DNA from: Actinomadura macrotermitis
GTDB taxonomy: Bacteria > Actinomycetota > Actinomycetes > Streptosporangiales > Streptosporangiaceae
Reading direction: 5' to 3'
NCBI RefSeq assembly: GCF_009604375.1
Contig: NZ_WEGH01000004.1
Span: 124,001-188,000, forward strand
DNA length: 64,000 bases
Position numbers and translations under genes: made by a program. Below are positions 34,955 to 42,767 of this stretch, one piece after another (the first letter of the stretch is position 1; each line of letters starts with the position of its first letter). The notes under the pieces were generated by a model, which did not search any database, was not told the DNA's origin, and saw only the letters and a list, made by a program, of their open reading frames with translations.

Positions 34955-36139
34955 ATGAGCGCGGACGAGGAGGTCCGGCGGGTTGCGGCGCGGATCGCCG
35001 CCCGCTGCGAGGGCCAGGTCAACCGGCTGGCCCGTGACCTGGCCGAACGCCGGTTCGCCGTGCTGCCCGAGTACAGCGGGCTGCCGGAGGACATGCGCGA
35101 CCTGGAGATCGCCGGGACCGCCCGGTACGCGCTCCGGCAGTTCCTTCACAACGCGATGGGCGTCCCGGTCGGCGAGGAGGACCTCGCCCTGTTCCGCGAG
35201 CGCGCCGCGCAGCGCGCCGAGGAGGGCATCGACCTCGCCACGCTGCTCGGCACCTACCACATCGGCGCGGAGGCCGTCTGGGACGCGCTGTGCGCGGCGG
35301 CCCGCCCCGGCGAGGAGGAGGCGCTGCGCTGGCTGGCCCGCGTCCAGCTGCGCGGGCTCGGCCGGGTGGTGGCGGCCGTCACCGCCGCCTACCAGGCCGA
35401 GCAGGCCGCGATCCTGGCCGAGCGGCGCGAGGCGCTCCGGGAGGTCGCGCGGGCGCTGCTGACCGGCGAGTCGGCGCACGCCACCGCCGCCCGCCTCGGC
35501 GTCCCGCTGGCGCCGGCCTACCTGGTGCTGAACCTGCGCCAGGCCGACGTGGCCGCGGGCGGCGCGGTCGCGGACCGGCGGGCGCTGCGCCGCGTCCGGG
35601 CCCGGCTGGACGGCTTCACCGGCGACCCGCCGCTCACCCTGCCGGACGCCGACGGCGGCCACGTGCTGCTGCCGGCCGCGGCGGCGGACCGGATGGAGGA
35701 GCTGACACGGCTCGTCCTGTCCCCCGCCGAGCCGCTCGTGGTCGGCGCGGCCCGCTCACGCGGCGTCGCCGACGTGCCCGCCGCCGCCGGCCAGGCCGCG
35801 CGGATCGCCCACATCGCGCAGGCGACGGGCCGTCCGCCCGGCCTCTACGAGATGGGCGACGTGCTGCTGGACTACCACCTGAGCGGCGCGGCCGACAGCG
35901 GCCGGACGGTCGCCGCGCTGCTGGACCCGCTGGACGGCTCCCCCGAGCTGCTGGCGACACTGCGCGCCTTCCTGGACAACGACGCCGACCGGCGGCGCAC
36001 CGCGCGCGCTCTGGCCGTCCACCCCAACACCGTCGACAACCGGCTGGCGCGGGCGGCGCGGCTGCTCGGCGTGGATCCGCGCACCACGCGCGGGATGCTG
36101 CTGTGCGCGGCGGCCCTCACCCTCCGTCAGCTCGGCTGA
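34955..36139 (+). CDS. PucR/CdaR-type transcriptional regulator
   Basis: 394 aa. The C-terminal PucR HTH is clear: LRAFLDNDADRRRTARALAV, then HPNTVDNRLARAARLLGVDP and RTTRGMLLCAAALTLRQ. The N-terminal 160 residues are an RsbRD-like/sensor helical region (LLGTYHIGAEAVWDALCAAA), and the middle is a GGDEF-like CdaR domain. It is a ligand-sensing regulator, adjacent and divergent to the MFS-sulfatase pair, and is expected to control them. Confidence 0.88.
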   Translation: MSADEEVRRVAARIAARCEGQVNRLARDLAERRFAVLPEYSGLPEDMRDLEIAGTARYALRQFLHNAMGVPVGEEDLALFRERAAQRAEEGIDLATLLGTYHIGAEAVWDALCAAARPGEEEALRWLARVQLRGLGRVVAAVTAAYQAEQAAILAERREALREVARALLTGESAHATAARLGVPLAPAYLVLNLRQADVAAGGAVADRRALRRVRARLDGFTGDPPLTLPDADGGHVLLPAAAADRMEELTRLVLSPAEPLVVGAARSRGVADVPAAAGQAARIAHIAQATGRPPGLYEMGDVLLDYHLSGAADSGRTVAALLDPLDGSPELLATLRAFLDNDADRRRTARALAVHPNTVDNRLARAARLLGVDPRTTRGMLLCAAALTLRQLG

Positions 36140-36149
36140 GCGGGCCCTC

Positions 36150-36212
36150 ATCAAGGTAAAGCCCAGGTCATGGCCATGATTCTGGGTGGCGCCAGGTTTA
36201 CGCGCGCTTGAT
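36150..36212. repeat. Nested inverted repeats (multi-helix element)
   Basis: The outer pairs ATCAAG/CTTGAT (36150-36155, 36207-36212) and GTAAA/TTTAC (36156-36160, 36197-36201) enclose CCCAG/CTGGG (36162-36166, 36182-36186). Inside that is the 12-bp palindrome 36168-36179, and TGGCGCCA follows at 36187-36194. It lies 10 nt after the PucR stop. It may be an elaborate terminator or a structured RNA. Confidence 0.5.
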
Positions 36213-36317
36213 CGGAGCATACTTTCCGCAACGAGACCATGACGCTGGGTGAAAGAATCACGGTGGGCCGGTAAAGGTCCGCCGTCCCAACCCGGCAGGC
36301 GGCCAAGGAGGGGCATC

Positions 36318-36731
36318 GTGGGAAGCGGAACGTCGGCGACAGCGGCCCGGGCGGCCCTCGCCACCGCGCCGCCCGGCGCGGCCCCGCCGCCAGGGCTCGT
36401 CCGGACGGCCGAGGGCGTTCCCCGCGCGTCGCGCCGCACCCCGCACCGGCACCCGTCCCCGCCGGTGCGCACGGTGCGCGCGACGCCGGGCGACACACCT
36501 CGGGTCCTCGGCCGCTCCGGGCCCGTCCGCCCTGCCGCCGCGCGGCGGCGGGGCCACCAGACGAGCCTGCCGCCGCTGGTGCGCGGTGCGGCGGCAGGCT
36601 CCCGGTCCCCCCGGCGGGCGCCACCGCCGGGCCGCGCGACCACCCCGGGGCGCCGGTGCCGCACGCCCCCGCGGCACGGACGCCCGCCCCCGCCGGGCCG
36701 GCGGCATCGTGCAGTGCCGCCGGCCTGGTAG
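36318..36731 (+). CDS. Doubtful basic Pro/Arg-rich ORF
   Basis: 137 aa from GTG 36318, with a very good AAGGAGGGG 5 nt upstream. The product is Arg/Pro/Ala-rich and low in hydrophobic residues (RTPHRHPSPPVRTVRATPGD), with no fold signature. It ends just past a GC hairpin that overlaps its 3-prime end. High G+C alone can produce such an ORF; the RBS is the only positive evidence. Confidence 0.25.
   Translation: MGSGTSATAARAALATAPPGAAPPPGLVRTAEGVPRASRRTPHRHPSPPVRTVRATPGDTPRVLGRSGPVRPAAARRRGHQTSLPPLVRGAAAGSRSPRRAPPPGRATTPGRRCRTPPRHGRPPPPGRRHRAVPPAW
36696..36725. terminator. GC-rich hairpin
   Basis: Perfect 11-bp arms GGCCGGCGGCA / TGCCGCCGGCC with an 8-nt loop; no U-run. Possible terminator for transcription entering from the left. 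Confidence 0.5.
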
Positions 36732-36920
36732 TCCGGCCCCGCTCAGCGGTCCAAGCCCCGCTCGTCTTTCCTGCCTCGCCATCCACCGTCCGACGCGAAG
36801 GAGGTGCCCCAGACCGACACCGAACGAGTCACCGGCGCCAGCCGACCCGCCCGGGCAGACGGACCGACGCCCCGACCCCCGTCCCGGACGCCCGGAAAGC
36901 GCAGCGCCGCCGGAACGACC

Positions 36921-36955
36921 ATGGCCCGTGCGCGCACCCCGCCCGCACGGGCCAT
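36921..36955. terminator. Terminator downstream of MarR-GNAT gene
   Basis: Perfect 12-bp arms (ATGGCCCGTGCG / CGCACGGGCCAT) with an 11-nt loop, 60 bp beyond the stop of the minus-strand MarR-GNAT gene. Confidence 0.65.
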
Positions 36956-37015
36956 GCCCCCCACCTCCGCAGAGCACATCGCTGGTCGCGCGGGCGTGGC
37001 CGAGACAGGCGGGGT

Positions 37016-37939
37016 TCAGAGGCGGCGGCGCCAGACCTGGCCGTGGATCATGTCGCCGAACCGGCGGACCGGGGGTTCCTCGGTCTCCAGTTCGAATCCG
37101 GCGCGTGCGTAGAGGCGGTGCGCCGGGCGCTGCAGCGCGGTCGTCCACAGCATGATCTCGGCGTAGCCCGCCGCGGCGGCGAAGCGCACGCACTCCGCCA
37201 CCAGGGCGGCGCCGACGCCGAGGCCGCGGGCGGACGGCTCGACGTGCAGCAGCCGCAGCTGGGCGACCTTCTCCTCGCGGCGGACGCAGAACACCCCGCC
37301 CACCGGCTCGCCGTCCACTTCGGCGATCCAGGCGTTCTCGCGCTCGGGGTCGTGCCCGTCCACGTACTCGGCGACCACGCTCGCGACCAGCGCCTCGTAG
37401 GTGCGGTCCCATCCGCACTCGGCGGCGTAGAGGGCGCCGTTGCGCTGCACGATCCAGCCGAGGTCGCCGGGCCGCAGGCCGCGCAGGGTGACGGCCGGTT
37501 CGGGCCCGGTGCCCTCCAGGACGGCGGTGATGGTGCGCATCGCGGCGGTGAGACGCCGCCGGCCGGCGTCCGGCAGCCCGTCCAGCAGGGCGGCGACCTC
37601 GGCGGACGAGCGTTCGTCCAGCGTCGCGGTCACCGCGCGGCCCCGCTCGGTCAGCCGGGCGACCTGGCGGCGCGCGTCGGCGGGGTCGCGGTCGCGGGCG
37701 ATGAGGCCGTCGGCCTCGAAGCGGGCCAGCATCCGGCTGAGGTAGCCGGCGTCCAGGCCGAGGGCGCGGCGCAGGTCCAGCGCCGCGGTCCGCGGGCGCT
37801 GCGCCAGCTCGAACAGCACCCGGGCCTCGGTGAGCGAGTAGGGCGTGCCGGCGAGGCCCTCGCCGAGCACGCCGATGACGCCGGTGTAGAAACGGTTGAA
37901 CGAACGGACCGTCGCGACGTCGTCCGTGCGGGCGCCCAT
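37016..37939 (-). CDS. MarR-type HTH fused to GNAT acetyltransferase
   Basis: 307 aa, GGGAGG upstream of the ATG. Residues 1-145 are a winged-helix MarR domain (YSLTEARVLFELAQRPRTAA, then LDAGYLSRMLARFEADGLIA and the wing RDRDPADARRQVARLT). Residues 150-307 are a GNAT domain (LRLLHVEPSARGLGVGAALV with the acetyl-CoA loop R-x-x-G-x-G, ending YARAGFELETEEP). Such bifunctional proteins are common in actinobacteria. A 31-bp perfect palindrome directly upstream should be its operator. Confidence 0.92.
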   Translation of the reverse strand: MGARTDDVATVRSFNRFYTGVIGVLGEGLAGTPYSLTEARVLFELAQRPRTAALDLRRALGLDAGYLSRMLARFEADGLIARDRDPADARRQVARLTERGRAVTATLDERSSAEVAALLDGLPDAGRRRLTAAMRTITAVLEGTGPEPAVTLRGLRPGDLGWIVQRNGALYAAECGWDRTYEALVASVVAEYVDGHDPERENAWIAEVDGEPVGGVFCVRREEKVAQLRLLHVEPSARGLGVGAALVAECVRFAAAAGYAEIMLWTTALQRPAHRLYARAGFELETEEPPVRRFGDMIHGQVWRRRL

Positions 37940-37948
37940 GCCTGCCTC

Positions 37949-37979
37949 CCGGTATGTTTGACTGAGTCAAACATACCGG
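37949..37979. promoter_or_regulatory. 31-bp perfect palindrome (MarR operator)
   Basis: Two 15-bp arms around a single central G (CCGGTATGTTTGACT and its complement), 9 bp upstream of the MarR-GNAT start and just after the DUF3817 stop. It resembles MarR-family operators and would give autoregulation. Confidence 0.8.
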
Positions 37980-37992
37980 CATCGGCAGTGGA

Positions 37993-38325
37993 TCAGAAGC
38001 CGGCGGGGGCCGCCTCGGCCCGGGCGCGGGAGACCTCCTGCGCCTCGCGGACGATCTTGCGCTCGATGTAGAAGGCCAGGAACGGGATCAGTCCCGCCGA
38101 CACCATGATCCCCATCTTCTTCAGCGGCCAGCCGGTCTTGTTCCACAGGTCGTAGGCGCAGATCAGATAGACGATGTAGAGGGTGCCGTGGATCGGGGAG
38201 ATGATCCCCGACGGCGTCGGGTCGCCGCCGATGTAGCGGAGCGGCATCCCGACGAAGACCAGGACCAGCAGCATCACACCGACGACCAGAGCCATGACGC
38301 GGTACCGCTTGATGGCCGCTTCCAC
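37993..38325 (-). CDS. DUF3817 membrane protein
   Basis: 110 aa (GTG start, AAGGTG upstream). Three transmembrane helices. The typical DUF3817 segments are YRVMALVVGVMLLVLVFVGM, then SPIHGTLYIVYLICAYDLWN (conserved PIHG), and GLIPFLAFYIERKI. Function unknown; widespread and conserved in actinobacteria. It is codirectional with MarR-GNAT but separated from it by the palindrome. Confidence 0.88.
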   Translation of the reverse strand: MEAAIKRYRVMALVVGVMLLVLVFVGMPLRYIGGDPTPSGIISPIHGTLYIVYLICAYDLWNKTGWPLKKMGIMVSAGLIPFLAFYIERKIVREAQEVSRARAEAAPAGF

Positions 38326-38366
38326 AGTTCACACCTTTCTCAGCGCGCCGGTCCCCGGCGCAATCA

Positions 38367-38426
38367 CACGGGCTGGTCGAACACGGGCCGGTCGACCACG
38401 GGCCGATCGACCACGGGCCGGCCGGG
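38367..38426. repeat. Four tandem 15-bp repeats
   Basis: Unit CACGGGCCGGTCGAC with 1-3 changes per copy, between the DUF3817 start and the stop of the next gene. On the minus strand, one frame off that gene, it would read RPVVD repeats (RPVVDRPVVDRPVFDQPV), possibly a former C-terminal extension. Confidence 0.75.
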
Positions 38427-38449
38427 CGGGACGGCCGGAGGGGCCGCCG

Positions 38450-38812
38450 TCAGTCGCGGCGGTGGGACTCGGAGTTCAGCCGGGCCAGGTAGCGGTTGTA
38501 GGCGGCCAGCGCCGGGTCCTCCTGCTCCTGTTGCCGGATGATCTCCCGCTTGACCGCGGCCTCGGCCGGTTCCTCGATCGTCTTCGGGGTCTTCGGCTTG
38601 CCGTCCTCGGCCAGCTCGTCGCGGATCATCTTGACCCACATGACGATGACGAAGATCGAGAAGACGGGCCACTCGAAGGTGTAGGCCCAGCTGCGGTCGT
38701 TGCCGGCCTGCGCGCGGTCGTACTGCCACCACCCGAACCCGAGGAACGAGCAGCAGAGCACGACGGCGATCGCATGGAGGCCGAGCCAGCCGGGGGTGAG
38801 GAACCTGCGCAC
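38450..38812 (-). CDS. Small two-helix membrane protein
   Basis: 120 aa. Two transmembrane helices (WLGLHAIAVVLCCSFLGFGW and WPVFSIFVIVMWVKMI) flank a WQYDRAQAGND outer loop. An approximately 55-aa charged cytoplasmic tail follows (KREIIRQQEQEDPALAAYNR). It resembles a short, widely conserved actinobacterial membrane protein with a SURF1-like N-terminal helix; its function is unknown. The open reading continues out of frame into 15-bp repeats after the stop. Confidence 0.75.
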   Translation of the reverse strand: MRRFLTPGWLGLHAIAVVLCCSFLGFGWWQYDRAQAGNDRSWAYTFEWPVFSIFVIVMWVKMIRDELAEDGKPKTPKTIEEPAEAAVKREIIRQQEQEDPALAAYNRYLARLNSESHRRD

Positions 38813-38879
38813 GTCACCGAGCGTACCCCCGGCACCGCCGAGCCCGTGCCCGCCCCCGGCGCAGCGGTGCGCCGCCCGC

Positions 38880-40091
38880 TCAGGCCGGCGGCGGCCCGGT
38901 GTAGACGGCGCGGGGGCGAAGCGGCGCGCGGCGCTCGTACTCCTCGGCCGCGTGCGCGAGCCAGCCCGCCGTCCGCGCCACCGCGAAGACCGCCTCGCCG
39001 GCGCCGGGGACCATCCCGGCGGCGCCGCCGAGCGCGGCGACCACCAGGTCGATGTTGGGCTCGGGCAGCCGGAGCCGGGCGGCCTCGGCGAGCACCGCGT
39101 CCAGGGCGGCCAGGCGCCCGGGGGCGGCGTCGCGCAGCACCGCGAGCAGGTGGCCGGCGCGGGCGTCGCCCTGCTTGTAGACCTGGTGGCCGAAGCCGGG
39201 GACGCGCTCGCCGCCGCGCAGCCGCTCGCCGAGCACCCGGGCCGCCCGCGCCGGGTCGTCGCCGATCTCGGCGAGCAGCCGTTCGGCGGCGTAGGACGCG
39301 CCGCCGTGCAGCGGCCCGCCGAGCACGCCGAGCCCGGCGGCGACGACGGCGTAGGGGTCGGCGCGCACCGACGCGGCGACGCGGGCGGCGACGGTGGAGG
39401 CGGCCAGCTCGTGGTCGGCGAGCAGGATCATGGCCGTCTCCAGCGCGCGCAGCAGGCCCGGCTCGGCGCGGCGCGGGGTGAGCCGCGCCCACAGCCGCCC
39501 GGCGATCGTGCGCTCGGCCTCGTCGCCCGACAGGGCCGGCAGCGCCTCGACCAGCCCGGCGATGAGGGCGCGGGCGGTGGCGGTGACGGCGCCGGGGTCC
39601 AGCCGGTGGCGGGCCGGGTCGGCGACGCCGAGCGCGGTGGCGATCAGCTGGAGGCGGTCCAGCGGCAGCGCCCCGGCGGCCAGCCCGGACTGCGCGGCGA
39701 CGGCGGCGGCGAGGCCGTCCGGCGGCGCGGTCCAGCCGTCGCGGGCGGCGAGGTCGCCGGTCCACAGCCAGCCCGCGACCTCCTCGAAGCGGTGCGCGGC
39801 GGCGAGCTCCAGCGCGTCGCGGCCCCGGTAGTAGGGGCGGTCCGGGCCGAGCGCGGTGATCGCCGACTCGATCGCCAGCTCGCCGGGCCCGGGCGGGCGG
39901 CGCGGCCGGCCGCGCCGGGCGAGCTCCTCGACCTGCGCGGCCTCGAACAGGCTGCGGCGGCCGTCGTCGCCGCGGCGCCGGCGGAGCACGCCGCGGCTGA
40001 CGTAGGCGTACAACGTGGCGGGCTTCACACCGAGCCGTTCGGCCGCCGCCGCCGCGTCGATCCACTCCCCCGCCTGCGGGTCCCCGCTCAT
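38880..40091 (-). CDS. Citrate synthase-family enzyme with N-terminal HTH
   Basis: 403 aa. Residues 8-60 form a MerR/HTH_17-like module (AAERLGVKPATLYAYVSRGV). Residues about 80-395 are a citrate synthase fold: LADHELAASTVAARVAASVR (catalytic His), GPLHGGASYAAERLL and VPGFGHQVYKQGDARAGHLL (catalytic His/Asp region), ending with RPRAVYTG. It condenses acetyl-CoA with an oxo-acid. The HTH fusion recurs in actinobacterial citrate synthase homologues. It is divergent from a homocitrate synthase-like gene, suggesting a linked acyl-CoA condensation pathway. Confidence 0.88.
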   Translation of the reverse strand: MSGDPQAGEWIDAAAAAERLGVKPATLYAYVSRGVLRRRRGDDGRRSLFEAAQVEELARRGRPRRPPGPGELAIESAITALGPDRPYYRGRDALELAAAHRFEEVAGWLWTGDLAARDGWTAPPDGLAAAVAAQSGLAAGALPLDRLQLIATALGVADPARHRLDPGAVTATARALIAGLVEALPALSGDEAERTIAGRLWARLTPRRAEPGLLRALETAMILLADHELAASTVAARVAASVRADPYAVVAAGLGVLGGPLHGGASYAAERLLAEIGDDPARAARVLGERLRGGERVPGFGHQVYKQGDARAGHLLAVLRDAAPGRLAALDAVLAEAARLRLPEPNIDLVVAALGGAAGMVPGAGEAVFAVARTAGWLAHAAEEYERRAPLRPRAVYTGPPPA

Positions 40092-40157
40092 GCGCCCTCA
40101 CTCACATTGATTTTCGTCAATATTGATACATGTAGACGGCAGTGTCAATCTGTGGGC
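40092..40157. promoter_or_regulatory. AT-rich divergent promoter region
   Basis: 66 bp with clear AT-richness. Contains ATTGA..TCAAT (arms around 40107-40122), TTGAT and TGTCAA boxes and, on the minus strand, TTGACA about 18 nt before AATATT. Shared control of the two divergent synthase genes, possibly by the HTH of the citrate synthase itself. Confidence 0.5.
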
Positions 40158-41375
40158 ATGCCTCAGATTCACTTCCTGGATGTGACCAACCGCGACGGCG
40201 TCCAGACGGCCCGGACCGGCCTGTCGAAGTTCGGCAAGACGATGGTGAACCTCTACCTCGGCAAACTCGGCGTCGCGCAGTCGGAGATCGGCTTCCCGTT
40301 CCTGTTCCACGAGGTCCCCTACGTCCGCGCGCAGGTCGCGCTGGCCGAGGCGGGCGCGTTCGGCGGCCTGCGGCTGTCGGGCTGGTGCCGGGGCGTCGCC
40401 GCCGACGTGGAGAAGGCCGTCCCGCTCGGCCTGGCGCACTACAACCTGTCGATCTCCACGTCCGACTACATGATCGCCAACAAGTTCCGGGGGCGGCTGG
40501 ACCGCGACGCCATCGTCCGCGAGACCGTCGCCGCGGTCCGGGCCGCCAAGGCGGGCGGCGCCAAGACCGTCGGGGTGAACGCCGAGGACGGCTCGCGCAC
40601 CGACGACGGCTTCCTCACCGAGTTCGCGCTCGCCGCCAAGGAGGCGGGCGCCGACCGCGTCCGTTACTGCGACACGATCGGCGGCGACACCCCCGACCGC
40701 ATCCGCGAGCGGTTCGCCAAGCTCGCCTCGGCCGTCGGGATGCCGGTGGAGACGCACTGCCACAACGACCTCGGCATGGCCGTCGCGAACTCGGTGTCGG
40801 GGGCGCTCGGCGACCTGGAGGCCGGGCAGGACGCCTGGATCAACACCTGTATCAACGGCGTCGGGGAACGGGCAGGCAATGCCGACCTGTTGTCGTGCAT
40901 CCTGGCCTTCCGGCACGGGTTCGGGCTGGACGCCGAGATCGGCGATCCGATCGACCTGACATGGGCGCGGCGGTTCGCGCTGTGGGCGTCGTACGCGTTC
41001 GGCCAGCCGCTCCCGCGCAACCAGGTCGGCGTCGGCGCGAACGCGTTCGCGCACGAGTCGGGCATCCACGCCGACGGCGCGCTGAAGGACCACGGCAACT
41101 ACGAGCTCTACGACGAGCGGACGCTCGGCCCGTTCCCTGCCGACCGGCACGACCGGCCGGGCCGGGTCGTGCTCACCGGCGAGTACGGCGGCAAGGCGGG
41201 CTTCCGGCACGTCATGGACGGCCTCGGCATCGAGCCGGTGGACGAGGAACTGGCGTTCAGGCTCGTCCAGCTCTGCAACGCCCAGACCGGCCGCCCGCTG
41301 ACCGACGACGAGCTGCGCCTCATCGGCGGCTATCCGCGCGAGCTGGCGCTGCTCTTCCCCGGTCAGCTGAATTGA
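40158..41375 (+). CDS. Homocitrate synthase-like HMGL-family enzyme
   Basis: 405 aa. Motifs of the DRE-TIM metallolyase family: FLDVTNRDGVQTARTGLSKF (RDGVQ in place of RDGEQ), THCHNDLGMAVANSVSG (HxHND metal site) and FAHESGIHADGALKDHGNYE (GIH). It is nearest to NifV/homocitrate or isopropylmalate synthases that condense acetyl-CoA with an oxo-acid. No regulatory leucine domain. No nif or lysine-biosynthesis genes are nearby, so the substrate is uncertain. Confidence 0.85.
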   Translation: MPQIHFLDVTNRDGVQTARTGLSKFGKTMVNLYLGKLGVAQSEIGFPFLFHEVPYVRAQVALAEAGAFGGLRLSGWCRGVAADVEKAVPLGLAHYNLSISTSDYMIANKFRGRLDRDAIVRETVAAVRAAKAGGAKTVGVNAEDGSRTDDGFLTEFALAAKEAGADRVRYCDTIGGDTPDRIRERFAKLASAVGMPVETHCHNDLGMAVANSVSGALGDLEAGQDAWINTCINGVGERAGNADLLSCILAFRHGFGLDAEIGDPIDLTWARRFALWASYAFGQPLPRNQVGVGANAFAHESGIHADGALKDHGNYELYDERTLGPFPADRHDRPGRVVLTGEYGGKAGFRHVMDGLGIEPVDEELAFRLVQLCNAQTGRPLTDDELRLIGGYPRELALLFPGQLN

Positions 41376-41411
41376 TCGGTTTTGTCGGGCCCGTCCTCTA
41401 GCTTCTCCGCC

Positions 41412-42767
41412 ATGGCGACGACGGCGAGCCCTGCACAGGGCTACAGCTACCCGCGTCCTTCGGGACTGTCCGGCGGGCTTCTCGGCCTGTCCACCTCCGG
41501 CGGCACCACCCTCGCCGGGCCGAAAGCGCACCCGCACTTCTTCAGCGGGCTGCTGACCGAGGCGGCGCCGGCCGCGGCGGCGCTGCTCGGGCTCGCCGAC
41601 GTCGCGCGGACGCGGTACTTCCAGCCGCGGCCGACCGGGTTCCGCGACCCGGTCGTCACCTGCAACGGCGACCGGCTGCGGCTGGAGTCGTTCTCGGCGT
41701 GCGGCGGGGTGTACGCCCGGCTGGACGTCCTGCAGCAGGCCCTGGACGGCGAGGTGCACGAGCGCGGCACCACCAACGTCGACGTCAACGGCCCGCTGCG
41801 CGAGGCGCTCGCCCGCGTCGGCGGCGCCGACCCGCTGCACCTGGCGGTCGGCGCCGAGGAACTGGTCGTCACGACCGGCGACGGCGCGGTGGTGGAGAAG
41901 AAGGTGCCGCTGCCCGACCGGTGGCTGCGCGGCTTCGCCGAGGTGCAGGTGATCACCGCCGGGTTCGACCCGCGCGCCGAGCTGTCCGCGCCAGAGGCGG
42001 TGCGGTTCCTGCGCGGCCTGCCGGGGCGGTCGCGCGGGCCGCTCTGGGCGGTTCCGGCCGGACAGATGATGCGCCTGGGCGCGCGTCCGGTCCCCGGCGC
42101 GGTGTGCCTGGCCGGGCCGGAGCGGCTGCGCACGATGCTGCCGCTGCTGCGCTTCGCCAAGGCGCTGCGCGCCTACGGGCCGCCGGTGGAGGCGCGCAGC
42201 GGCCCGATGTCCAGCGTGTGGGAGCTGGAGCTGCCGGGGATGCGCTACGTCCTCGCGCTGTCGCCCGAGAACAACCGGGGCTTCTCGGGCGAGGGCGCGG
42301 TGCTGGACGCGCTCGCCGGCGACGACGTCGCGGCCGACGCCGACCTGCTCGGGGCGCTGCTGGCGTTCGAGCCGCGCGTCGAGCCGGACCTGCTGGCCGA
42401 GCGCGCGGGCCTGGACGCCGCGCGCACCCGCGCCGCGCTCACCTGGCTCGGCACGTCGGGGCGGGTCGGTTTCGACGCCGCCGAGGCCGCGTTCTTCCAC
42501 CGCGAGCTGCCCTACGACCCGGCGCGGGTCGCGGCGCTGAACCCGCGGCTGCGGTCGGCGCGGGAGCTGACGGACGCGGTCCGCTTCACCGCGCCCGACG
42601 CGGCGGTCGTCCTCAGCAACGGTCAGGAGCGGCAGGTGCGCTTCGTCGACGGCAAGGAGTACTGCACCTGCCCGTGGTGGATGGACTACCGGGGCGAACG
42701 CGGGCCATGCAAGCACGTCCTCGCGGCACGGATGGTGCGGGACGCGGAGAAGGAGACGGCCCGATGA
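41412..42767 (+). CDS. SWIM zinc-finger protein
   Basis: 451 aa from the ATG at 41412. The C-terminal SWIM motif is CxCx..CxH: YCTCPWWMDYRGERGPCKHV (about residues 417-436). The N-terminal part has the family-specific GLLGLSTSGGTTLAGPKAHP and HFFSGLLTEAAPAAAALLGL. A TAGCTT box lies 7 nt before the ATG (leaderless). The gene overlaps the next by ATGA. SWIM proteins of this type are found with MoxR/VWA-type systems; here they accompany two large paralogues. Predicted DNA- or protein-binding adaptor. Confidence 0.85.
   Translation: MATTASPAQGYSYPRPSGLSGGLLGLSTSGGTTLAGPKAHPHFFSGLLTEAAPAAAALLGLADVARTRYFQPRPTGFRDPVVTCNGDRLRLESFSACGGVYARLDVLQQALDGEVHERGTTNVDVNGPLREALARVGGADPLHLAVGAEELVVTTGDGAVVEKKVPLPDRWLRGFAEVQVITAGFDPRAELSAPEAVRFLRGLPGRSRGPLWAVPAGQMMRLGARPVPGAVCLAGPERLRTMLPLLRFAKALRAYGPPVEARSGPMSSVWELELPGMRYVLALSPENNRGFSGEGAVLDALAGDDVAADADLLGALLAFEPRVEPDLLAERAGLDAARTRAALTWLGTSGRVGFDAAEAAFFHRELPYDPARVAALNPRLRSARELTDAVRFTAPDAAVVLSNGQERQVRFVDGKEYCTCPWWMDYRGERGPCKHVLAARMVRDAEKETAR

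Larger units (their letters stand above)
36140..37015. other. 876-bp gene-poor stretch
   Basis: It contains a nested inverted-repeat structure (36150-36212), a doubtful basic ORF with a strong RBS (36318-36731), a GC hairpin (36696-36725), an isolated AAGGAGGTG (about 36797) with no convincing gene behind it, and a 12-bp-arm terminator (36921-36955). Codon-like G/C periodicity is weak. No known RNA family was recognised. Confidence 0.6.

Noticed and set aside
36804..37112. Plus-strand ORF starting inside AAGGAGGTG
   Set aside because: The GTG lies within the RBS itself and the frame runs antisense into the MarR-GNAT gene; no protein features.
38367..38426. CRISPR or operator array
   Set aside because: 15-bp units are directly adjacent without spacers; better a minisatellite.
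40158..41375. Nitrogen-fixation gene nifV
   Set aside because: Related enzymes serve many pathways and no nif genes are nearby; symbol withheld.
41699..42763. Extended upstream starts of paralogue A and B frames
   Set aside because: They overlap the preceding genes out of frame; ATGA couplings at 42764 and 45121 are clear starts.
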